Positions 1 through 5,946 of a stretch of 9,087 bases of DNA are shown piece by piece. The position numbers were made by a program, and so were the translations under genes. Source of the DNA: an uncultured Marvinbryantia sp. (lineage in GTDB: Bacteria > Bacillota > Clostridia > Lachnospirales > Lachnospiraceae). The stretch lies in contig CANQJX010000058.1 in assembly GCA_947624335.1 (NCBI GenBank), positions 1 to 9,087 on the forward strand, given 5' to 3'. Under the pieces are notes generated by a model. That model was not told where the DNA came from. It saw only the letters and a program-made list of their open reading frames with translations, and did not search any database. How positions within the stretch are numbered: the stretch's first letter is position 1; each line of letters opens with the position of its first letter.

Positions 1-667
1 CTACAAAAAAGAATTTATCGAATTTATGGTGGACTGTCAGGTATTAAAGTTTGGCGACTTTGTGACAAAGAGCGGAAGAAAAACCCCGTTTTTTATTAAT
101 ACCGGGTTTTACCGCACGGGCGCGCAGTTAAAGAAGCTGGGCGAATATTATGCGCGGGCGATTCAGGAGAAGTTCGGCCTCGATTTTGACGTGCTGTTCG
201 GACCGGCGTACAAGGGAATCCCCCTGACGGTGGCGGCTACGATGGCCATTAGTGAACTTTACGGAAAAGATATCCGCTATTGCTCCAATCGAAAGGAAGT
301 AAAAGATCACGGGGATAAGGGCATTTTACTTGGCGGCCCCATTGCGGACGGCGACCGCGTGGTTATCATTGAAGATGTGACGACGGCGGGCACCTCCATT
401 CAGGAAACGCTGCCGATCATCCGCGCGCAGGGCAGGGTATCTCCCGTCGGACTGGTTGTTTCCGTGGACCGTATGGAACGCGGGCAGGGAAGCAAAAGCG
501 CGCTGACGGAAATTGAGGAGAATTACGGGCTTGCCACGACCGCGATTGTGACAATGGCGGAAGTAGTGGAGCATCTGTATAATCGGGAATATCAAGGAAC
601 AATCGTGATTGATAATAAGATCAAAGCGGCGATTGACGCCTACTATCAGCAGTACGGCGTACATTAG
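1..667 (+). CDS. pyrE: Orotate phosphoribosyltransferase, 5' end cut by window edge
   Basis: Joins orotate to PRPP to make orotidine 5'-monophosphate, the fifth step of pyrimidine synthesis, in the cytosol. The frame is open to the left edge: codons from base 2 read YKKEFIEF before the first Met at 26, which matches the usual N-terminus of clostridial PyrE. The true start therefore lies a few codons off the window, and the Met at 26 is internal. Counting from that Met, DVLFGPAYKGIPL is at about 55-67 and NRKEVKDHG, part of the mobile catalytic loop, at about 88-96. The PRPP-binding signature VVIIEDVTTAGTS is at about 112-124. About 220 residues are visible, normal for the family. The next gene begins 19 bases downstream behind its own strong ribosome binding site, so this is probably not the last gene of the pyrimidine operon. 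Function is confident; only the start is missing. Confidence 0.96.
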   Translation, partial: YKKEFIEFMVDCQVLKFGDFVTKSGRKTPFFINTGFYRTGAQLKKLGEYYARAIQEKFGLDFDVLFGPAYKGIPLTVAATMAISELYGKDIRYCSNRKEVKDHGDKGILLGGPIADGDRVVIIEDVTTAGTSIQETLPIIRAQGRVSPVGLVVSVDRMERGQGSKSALTEIEENYGLATTAIVTMAEVVEHLYNREYQGTIVIDNKIKAAIDAYYQQYGVH

Positions 668-686
668 CAAAAAAGGAGACAGTGAT

Positions 687-845
687 ATGGGAGAGAATGA
701 AAAAATTTACCGGACGATCGGAATTACGGGGGCAGGAGACATTGTCATCGGCGTGCTGGTGATTGTTGTGGGAATCGCCGCCGGCGTGATCGCAATTGTA
801 AACGGGGCAAGACTTTTGTGTTCGCGGAAAAATATTATGCTTTAG
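687..845 (+). CDS. Small single-span membrane protein (52 aa)
   Basis: A 52-residue protein I do not recognise. The frame is open upstream into pyrE, but the start at 687 is chosen because an excellent Shine-Dalgarno (AAGGAG, 673-678) sits 8 bases before it and because it clears the pyrE coding region. Residues 1-17 are polar (MGENEKIYRT...). A Gly/Ile/Val-rich hydrophobic segment at about 18-43 forms one membrane span, and a short tail with basic residues (CSRKN) ends the protein. There is no signal-peptidase site or lipobox, so it should be an integral membrane peptide. It lies 19 bases after pyrE and 16 before the VanZ-like gene, which suggests co-transcription. No function can be assigned; a small partner subunit of a neighbouring membrane protein is possible but unproven. 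Confidence 0.75.
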   Translation: MGENEKIYRTIGITGAGDIVIGVLVIVVGIAAGVIAIVNGARLLCSRKNIML

Positions 846-847
846 AC

Positions 848-853
848 GGAAGG
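848..853 (+). promoter_or_regulatory. Ribosome binding site that decides the VanZ-like start
   Basis: GGAAGG at 848-853 lies only 2 bases before a TTG codon at 856 but 8 bases before a GTG codon at 862 in the same frame. The latter is the normal spacing, so GTG at 862 is the better start and TTG at 856 is probably untranslated. Confidence 0.6.
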
Positions 854-861
854 TATTGCCG

Positions 862-1323
862 GTGAAAATTAAGACAAAGAAAAAAATACAGACGGTAAGC
901 ATCCTGCTGTTTCTTCTGTATCTGGTTTTGCTGACTTACTTTTTGTTTTTTTCGGAGACGTTCGGAAGAGATTATACGGAACGGGCATACAGCTATAATC
1001 TTCAGCCGTTCCGGGAAATCGGGCGTTTCTGGAAATGGCGGGAGGAACTGGGATTTGCGGCGGTATTTACGAATCTTGCCGGGAACGTGCTGGGCTTTCT
1101 TCCGTTCGGCGCGATTCTGCCTGTATTAAACAGCAGGGCAAGGAATTTTTTTGTGATTATCCTGCTGTGTTTTGAGTTCAGTCTGCTGGTGGAATGCGCG
1201 CAGTTGATTTTAAAGGTGGGAAGCTTTGACGTGGACGACCTGATTCTGAACACGTTTGGAGGATTGCTGGGATTTTTGATCTTTACGGTCTGCAATCATA
1301 TGAGGAGAAAACGCTATGGCTAA
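862..1323 (+). CDS. VanZ-like family membrane protein
   Basis: A 153-residue integral membrane protein of the VanZ-like family. Recognisable landmarks are NLQPF after the first span, NLAGNVLGFLPFG (the family's N-x-x-G-N-x-x-x-F-x-P-F-G pattern), and E-x-x-Q in LVECAQL. The C-terminal block FDVDDLILNTFGGLLG matches the typical D-D-x-x-x-N-x-x-G-G-x-x-G signature. Roughly four membrane spans are visible: about 11-31, 67-88, 95-117 and 127-143. The start is placed at GTG 862 from ribosome-binding-site spacing; a TTG at 856 would add two residues. VanZ itself gives low-level teicoplanin resistance in some enterococcal clusters, but most family members are chromosomal with unknown role. There is no vanA/H/X context here, so it should not be read as a resistance gene. 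Its stop overlaps the next start by 8 bases (ATGGCTAA), which implies translational coupling. Confidence 0.88.
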   Translation: MKIKTKKKIQTVSILLFLLYLVLLTYFLFFSETFGRDYTERAYSYNLQPFREIGRFWKWREELGFAAVFTNLAGNVLGFLPFGAILPVLNSRARNFFVIILLCFEFSLLVECAQLILKVGSFDVDDLILNTFGGLLGFLIFTVCNHMRRKRYG

Positions 1324-1630
1324 GAGAATGATGTACTCTTTTGAGGAGAAAAAACATTCCGGGAACGGCATTATTGCAACGATCATGGGAAGCATATCCC
1401 TGCTTTTCCTGCTGGCAATGATATATGCGTCATACTATATGCGGGGAGACGCAGGGCTTTACGCCGGCGCGTTCGGCGTCTGCGGACTGATGTTCAGCCT
1501 GACGGGCTTTATTTTGGGGATTTCCGGTTTTTCAGAAAAGAATATTAAGTATAAGTATCCGAAAATCGGCTCCGTTTTAAGCGGCGTTGTGTTTGTTGCA
1601 TGGCTGGGCCTATATCTGATCGGCGTATAA
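1316..1630 (+). CDS. Three-span membrane protein of unknown function (104 aa)
   Basis: A 104-residue protein with three predicted membrane spans at about 18-40, 48-71 and 83-102, separated by short polar loops (MRGDAG; SEKNIKYKYPK). The cytoplasmic-looking N-terminus reads MAKRMMYSFEEKKHSGNG. The start at 1316 has a well-placed GAGGAG (1302-1307, 8-base spacing) inside the end of the VanZ-like gene, and the two genes overlap by 8 bases. The F-x-x-x-K-H-S-x-x-G N-terminus followed by three spans resembles a small uncharacterised clostridial family that I recall as DUF6142; that name is from memory and unverified. No catalytic motif is visible. Coupling to the VanZ-like gene suggests the two products are made together, perhaps as one membrane complex. 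Confidence 0.82.
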   Translation: MAKRMMYSFEEKKHSGNGIIATIMGSISLLFLLAMIYASYYMRGDAGLYAGAFGVCGLMFSLTGFILGISGFSEKNIKYKYPKIGSVLSGVVFVAWLGLYLIGV

Positions 1631-1642
1631 AAGGAGAAAAAT

Positions 1643-3694
1643 ATGGAGCAATTGTTGCGGGAAAGACTGGAACTGGCGGCGCAGCGCATACGGGAAGCGG
1701 AAACGGAAAAAAGTGTGCGGGCGCCGTATTGTGATTATTTTGAAAGGACGGTGCGGTTCCTTCTGCTGGTACTGGATACGGCGCGGGATATCGCTTCCGG
1801 GAGAACGGACGGCTATTCGCTGGAGCAATGGCGCAGCCTGAATGACGCGCTGTATGAGGACATCCTGCCGGAGCGCTATGCAGGCAGCTATGGGAACCCG
1901 GCGTATGCGGCGGAGAAACTCACACAGACGTACGGAGGGCTTCTCTCGTTTCTGTACGCAGAACTGCGCAGCGCCATCCCGGCCGCGTTTGAACAGAACT
2001 GGGAGGATATCGCCGCACTGTGCGAGCTTTTTATCGAAATTTATAACTGCTTTGAACAGGAGGAGCTTCCCGCGCGCCGAGAGATCCGGCAGATTCTTTA
2101 CTGGTATGCGAGCGACTATACGGATCTTTTTGTAGAGCGGCGCATCCGCGAGTCGGTAGATCCCGGCATGGACTTTGCGCGCAGGGTGATCGCGGAGGCG
2201 GATTTAAACGACCTGCGTTATCTTTATCGCTTTGGGGAGTATGTATCGGAAAACGAACTTCATATGGCGCGGTTTTTAAATACGCTGCCGGAGGAAGAAA
2301 TCGCAAAGATTGCTTTTGCGTACACGGAAGGATACCGGATCGGTTTTGTGCTTGGAAGAAAGGATCTTTCCAAAAAGCGGACGGTGAATATCCGCTACCC
2401 GCTGGGATTTGAGCGGATTATCCGCAAGGCAATGGAAAATTTTGCGGCGATGGGTCTGGAAACCATTCTTTACCGCGCGGCTTCCCACAGCGTAAACCGC
2501 CGCCGGATCGAGCGGATCGGTTATCAGGGCGCGGTTCCGAACCCGCAGTTTGATTACGACCATAAAGACGACAGCGCGGTTTATCTGGACAAAGCGTTTG
2601 TGGAACGCAAGCTCGGCGTGATCCGCACGGCGTATGAAACGTATAAGGAGCTTGCTTATGTACATGCGGGGCCGGCATGTATGGAAACGTTCGGAGAGAC
2701 CCCGTTTGTCCCCGAAAATAAGGAGGCGGCTTACCGCCTTTCACAGCGGCAGCAGAAGCTGGCGGTAGAACTTGCAAACGAAACGATGCAGATTACCAAC
2801 CGCTATATTAAGGGAGAAGAACGCAGCTTTACGATCATTGCGTTCCCGGTTCCGCAGATCGGGGAACGGTTTGAAGAAATTTTCCGCGAGACAGTAAAAA
2901 TCAATACCCTGGATTACGAGCTGTACAGGCGGATCCAGCAGACGATCATCGATACGCTTGACGGGGGCGTATGCGTGCATATTAAAGGCTGCGGGGAAAA
3001 TACGACCGATCTGACGGTACGGTTTGCAGAACTGCGCGATCCGCTGCGGGAAACCCTGTTTGAAAACTGCGTGGCGGATGTAAACATTCCGGCGGGAGAA
3101 GTCTTTACCTCGCCCCGCCTTGCGGGCACAAACGGGCGGCTGCATGTGAAAAAAGTATACCTCAACGGGCTTTGCTATTCAGATCTGTGCATGGAGTTCC
3201 GGGACGGTATGGTAACGGATTATTCCTGTACAAACTTTGAAAACGAGGAAGAGAACCGCGCCTATATCCGCGAAAACGTGCTGTATCATCACGATACGCT
3301 GCCGATGGGGGAATTTGCCATCGGCACCAATACGGCCGCTTATGCGATGGCGGAAAAATATAATATTGCGGACAAATTGCCGATCCTGATTGCGGAGAAA
3401 ATGGGACCGCATTTTGCGGTGGGCGATACCTGCTATAGCTTTGCGGAAGATATCGCGGTTTATAATCCGGACGGCAGGGAAATGATTGCGCGGGACAATG
3501 AACGCTCCATTTTGCGCAGGACGGATGCGGAACAGGCGTATTTTGGATGCCACACAGACATTACGATCCCTTATTGCGAACTGGCGTACATCGAAGTGGA
3601 AACCGCAGAAGGCGAGCGTACGGCGGTGATCCGCGACGGCAGATTTGTCCTGCCGGGATGCGAAGAACTGAATGTGCCGTTAGACCTTAGATAG
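1643..3694 (+). CDS. M29-family (AmpS/AmpT-like) metallo-aminopeptidase with long N-terminal extension
   Basis: A 683-residue cytosolic enzyme expected to remove N-terminal amino acids from peptides using two divalent metal ions. The C-terminal two thirds carry the ordered M29 active-site residues: Glu486 in AGEVFTSP, Glu557 in MGEFAIGTN, His590 in KMGPHFAVGD, Tyr598 in DTCY, and His637/Asp639 in CHTDITI. These correspond to the Glu, Glu, His, Tyr and His-x-Asp set of characterised M29 enzymes, so the site looks intact. The usual family length is about 410 residues. Here roughly 200-215 extra N-terminal residues, mostly charged helical sequence without signal peptide or membrane span, precede the M29-like part, which seems to begin around residue 205-260. 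AAGGAG at 1631-1636 gives a 6-base spacing to ATG 1643, and the gene follows the three-span protein by 12 bases. Peptide turnover could feed amino acids to the cell, but nothing here links it functionally to pyrE. Confidence 0.9.
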   Translation: MEQLLRERLELAAQRIREAETEKSVRAPYCDYFERTVRFLLLVLDTARDIASGRTDGYSLEQWRSLNDALYEDILPERYAGSYGNPAYAAEKLTQTYGGLLSFLYAELRSAIPAAFEQNWEDIAALCELFIEIYNCFEQEELPARREIRQILYWYASDYTDLFVERRIRESVDPGMDFARRVIAEADLNDLRYLYRFGEYVSENELHMARFLNTLPEEEIAKIAFAYTEGYRIGFVLGRKDLSKKRTVNIRYPLGFERIIRKAMENFAAMGLETILYRAASHSVNRRRIERIGYQGAVPNPQFDYDHKDDSAVYLDKAFVERKLGVIRTAYETYKELAYVHAGPACMETFGETPFVPENKEAAYRLSQRQQKLAVELANETMQITNRYIKGEERSFTIIAFPVPQIGERFEEIFRETVKINTLDYELYRRIQQTIIDTLDGGVCVHIKGCGENTTDLTVRFAELRDPLRETLFENCVADVNIPAGEVFTSPRLAGTNGRLHVKKVYLNGLCYSDLCMEFRDGMVTDYSCTNFENEEENRAYIRENVLYHHDTLPMGEFAIGTNTAAYAMAEKYNIADKLPILIAEKMGPHFAVGDTCYSFAEDIAVYNPDGREMIARDNERSILRRTDAEQAYFGCHTDITIPYCELAYIEVETAEGERTAVIRDGRFVLPGCEELNVPLDLR

Positions 3695-3723
3695 TTGACA
3701 AGAACGCCAAGAATGAGTAAAAT
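3695..3723 (+). promoter_or_regulatory. Sigma-A-type promoter for the purine operon
   Basis: A perfect -35 hexamer TTGACA (3695-3700) is followed after exactly 17 bases by TAAAAT (3718-3723), five of six matches to the -10 consensus. The -35 starts on the base after the aminopeptidase stop codon. Transcription should begin near A3730, giving a leader of about 42 bases before purE. That leader is too short for a purine riboswitch, and no PurR-box-like sequence is evident, so the operon may be largely constitutive or controlled by another factor. Confidence 0.8.
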
Positions 3724-3733
3724 AACTCCATAA

Positions 3734-3747
3734 GCGCCGGCAGGCGC
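3734..3747 (+). other. GC-rich hairpin at the 5' end of the pur transcript
   Basis: GCGCC (3734-3738) pairs with GGCGC (3743-3747) around a GGCA loop. It starts about 4 bases after the predicted transcription start. No T-tract follows, so it is not an intrinsic terminator. It ends 11 bases before the purE ribosome binding site. A role in protecting the 5' end of the mRNA is an inference. Confidence 0.4.
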
Positions 3748-3771
3748 GGCACGGTCAGAAGGAGAAAAAAG

Positions 3772-4272
3772 ATGGCAAAAGTAGGAATAGTAATGGGAAG
3801 CGATTCCGATATGCCGGTTATGGCAAAAGCGGCGCAGATTCTGGACAAGCTGGGCGTAGAATACGAGATGTCGATTATATCCGCGCATCGGGAACCCGAT
3901 ACGTTTTTTGAATATGCAAAATCAGCCGAGTCAAAGGGCTGGAAAGTAATCATTGCGGGTGCGGGCATGGCGGCGCATCTGCCGGGCATGTGCGCGGCAA
4001 TCTTTCCGCTGCCGGTCATTGGGATTCCGATGCATACTTCCTCTTTGGGAGGCAGAGATTCCCTGTATTCGATCGTACAGATGCCGTCGGGCATTCCGGT
4101 AGCGACGGTGGCGATCAACGGCGGCGCCAACGCGGGGCTGCTGGCGGCAAAGATTCTGGCGACTTCGGACGCGGAACTGCTGGAGCGTCTGAAAGCGTAT
4201 TCCGCAGAACTGAAAGAACAGGTGGAAGCGAAAGACGCGCGCCTGAAAGAAGTAGGATATCAGGCGTATTAA
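3772..4272 (+). CDS. purE: N5-carboxyaminoimidazole ribonucleotide mutase
   Basis: Class I PurE, which moves the carboxyl group of N5-CAIR to carbon 4 to give CAIR in purine synthesis. It acts as a cytosolic multimer. At 166 residues it has the normal length. Visible signatures are MGSDSDMPVM (8-17), which binds the phosphate and ribose, and SAHREP (37-42) with the catalytic His39. AGAGMAAHLPGM (62-73) and DSLYSIVQMPSGIPVATVAIN (96-116) complete the set. The AHLPG block and SAHR rather than SAHK mark class I (mutase) rather than the class II CO2-dependent carboxylase. The Glu of SAHREP replaces the Thr common in proteobacterial enzymes. AAGGAG at 3759-3764 precedes the ATG by 7 bases. No purK, the ATP-dependent partner, lies in this window. 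It is the first gene of the purine operon, with purM 19 bases downstream. Confidence 0.96.
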   Translation: MAKVGIVMGSDSDMPVMAKAAQILDKLGVEYEMSIISAHREPDTFFEYAKSAESKGWKVIIAGAGMAAHLPGMCAAIFPLPVIGIPMHTSSLGGRDSLYSIVQMPSGIPVATVAINGGANAGLLAAKILATSDAELLERLKAYSAELKEQVEAKDARLKEVGYQAY

Positions 4273-4291
4273 TACGCGGAAGGAGAAGATT

Positions 4292-5317
4292 ATGGATTAT
4301 AAGAACGCGGGCGTGGACATTGTGGCGGGGTATCGTTCCGTAGAACTGATGAAAAAACACATCAAAAAGACGATGCGGCCGGAGGTGCTTACGGGGATCG
4401 GCGGATTTTCGGGAGCGTTTTCGGCGGACGCGATTAAAAAAATGGAGCATCCGACGCTTTTATCGGGCACCGACGGCGTAGGGACAAAACTAAAGCTGGC
4501 GTTTCTTATGGATAAGCATGATACGATTGGAATTGACTGCGTGGCAATGTGCGTGAACGACGTGGCGTGCGCGGGCGCGGAACCGCTGTTTTTCCTGGAC
4601 TATATTGCATGCGGGAAAAATTACCCGGAAAAGATCGCCCAGATTGTAAGCGGCGTGGCGGAAGGCTGCGCGCAGGCGGGAGCGGCGCTGATCGGCGGAG
4701 AGACGGCGGAGCATCCGGGACTGATGCCGCAGGACGAGTATGACCTTGCCGGCTTTGCGGTCGGCGTGGCGGATCAGAAGGACCTGATCACCGGAGCGGA
4801 TATCAGGCCGGGCGATACGCTGATCGGCATTGCAAGTTCCGGCGTACATAGCAATGGGTTTTCTCTGATCCGGAAAGTATTTTCGATGGATAAAGAAACG
4901 CTGTCGGTTTATTATGAGGAGCTTGGAAAAACGCTGGGCGAAGCGCTCCTGACTCCGACAAAGATTTATGTGAAGGCGCTGCGCGGCGTGAAAGAAGCGG
5001 GCGTTTGCATCAAAGGCTGCAGCCATATCACAGGCGGCGGATTTTATGAGAACATTCCGCGCATGCTTCCGGACGGCATAAAAGCGGTAGTAAAAAAAGA
5101 CAGTTACGAGGTTCCGGCAATTTTCCGCATACTTGCCCAAAAAGGAGAAATTGCGGAACAGATGATGTATAATACTTACAATATGGGAATCGGCATGGTG
5201 CTGGCGGTAGACCCGAAAGACGCGCAGAAGACAAAGGAAGCGCTGGAAAAAGCGGGCGAGACGGCCTATGTCATCGGCGAGACGGCAAGCGGAGAAAAGA
5301 GCGTGGAATTATGCTAA
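4292..5317 (+). CDS. purM: Phosphoribosylformylglycinamidine cyclo-ligase (AIR synthetase)
   Basis: Closes the imidazole ring: FGAM plus ATP gives aminoimidazole ribonucleotide (AIR), ADP and phosphate. This is the step that supplies the PurE/PurK stage. The 341-residue length is typical. Family landmarks in order are DYKNAGVDI at the N-terminus, the ATP-binding loop SGTDGVGTKLKLA (58-70), MCVNDVACAGAEPLFFLDY (86-104) and GGETAE (135-140). Further on are ASSGVHSNGFSLIR (181-194), HITGGGFYENIPRML (245-259) and NTYNMGIGM (294-302), together spanning the two halves of the PurM fold. GGAAGGAG at 4278-4285 sits 6 bases before the ATG. The stop overlaps the purN start by 7 bases (ATGCTAA), so the two are translationally coupled. 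Confidence 0.97.
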   Translation: MDYKNAGVDIVAGYRSVELMKKHIKKTMRPEVLTGIGGFSGAFSADAIKKMEHPTLLSGTDGVGTKLKLAFLMDKHDTIGIDCVAMCVNDVACAGAEPLFFLDYIACGKNYPEKIAQIVSGVAEGCAQAGAALIGGETAEHPGLMPQDEYDLAGFAVGVADQKDLITGADIRPGDTLIGIASSGVHSNGFSLIRKVFSMDKETLSVYYEELGKTLGEALLTPTKIYVKALRGVKEAGVCIKGCSHITGGGFYENIPRMLPDGIKAVVKKDSYEVPAIFRILAQKGEIAEQMMYNTYNMGIGMVLAVDPKDAQKTKEALEKAGETAYVIGETASGEKSVELC

Positions 5318-5946
5318 GACTGGCGATTCTGGTATCAGGCGGCGGAACAAATCTGCAGGCGATCATAGATGCGATTGCGCAGGGAAGAATTACCAACGCG
5401 CAGATCGCGGCGGTGATCAGCAACAATCCGGGCGCGTATGCGCTGGAGCGCGCAAAGCAGGCGGGAATCCCCCATATATGCGTTTCTCCGAAATCTTACG
5501 CGCAGCGGAGCGAGTTTAACGCGGCTTTGCTGCAGACGATCCGTTCCTGCGAACCGGATCTGATCGTACTTGCGGGATGTATGGTGGTGCTTCCGCAGGA
5601 ACTGATACAGGCGTACGCGGGAAAGATCATCAACATCCACCCTGCGCTGATTCCTTCTTTTTGCGGCAAAGGCTATTATGGGCTGCATGTGCATGAGAAA
5701 GTGCTGGAGCGCGGCGTAAAACTTACGGGAGCGACGGTGCATTTTGCGGACGAAGGGACGGATACCGGGCCGATCATTTTGCAAAAGGCGGTCGAGGTAA
5801 AGCAGGACGACACGCCGCAGACGCTGCAGCGGCGCGTAATGGAGGAAGCGGAATGGAACATCCTGCCGGAAGCGATCAATCTGATTGCCAACGGCCGGGT
5901 ACGGATCAAAGACGGGAAAACGATCATAGACGGAGGAGAAGCATGA
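5311..5946 (+). CDS. purN: Phosphoribosylglycinamide formyltransferase (folate-dependent)
   Basis: Transfers a formyl group from 10-formyltetrahydrofolate to glycinamide ribonucleotide (GAR), giving FGAR, the third purine step. The 211-residue length fits the family. The phosphate-binding loop is SGGGTN (9-14). The catalytic region IINIHPALIPSF (106-117) supplies Asn108 and His110, and VHFADEGTDTGPII (143-156) supplies Asp147; these match the Asn-His-Asp triad of E. coli PurN. The start at 5311 lies inside the end of purM with only a weak Shine-Dalgarno (GGAG at 5291-5294, 16 bases away), so translation probably depends on ribosomes finishing purM. The stop overlaps purD by 4 bases. It works directly after PurD and makes the substrate that PurL uses. 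Confidence 0.97.
   Translation: MLRLAILVSGGGTNLQAIIDAIAQGRITNAQIAAVISNNPGAYALERAKQAGIPHICVSPKSYAQRSEFNAALLQTIRSCEPDLIVLAGCMVVLPQELIQAYAGKIINIHPALIPSFCGKGYYGLHVHEKVLERGVKLTGATVHFADEGTDTGPIILQKAVEVKQDDTPQTLQRRVMEEAEWNILPEAINLIANGRVRIKDGKTIIDGGEA

Noticed and set aside
862..1323. Glycopeptide-resistance determinant suggested by VanZ similarity
   Set aside because: No vanH/A/X/Y/R/S genes nearby; VanZ-like proteins are widespread in ordinary chromosomes.
3734..3747. Terminator between the aminopeptidase and purE
   Set aside because: The hairpin has only 5 base pairs and no T-tract follows; it lies downstream of the pur promoter, so it would block the operon.
3990..4343. 117-codon + frame overlapping the end of purE and start of purM
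   Set aside because: Out of frame with both; Gly/Arg-rich sequence typical of a shifted reading of GCG/GGC-rich codons.
4490..5140. 216-codon minus-strand frame opposite purM
   Set aside because: Antisense shadow of an intact, strongly conserved purM; composition is not protein-like and no ribosome binding site supports it.
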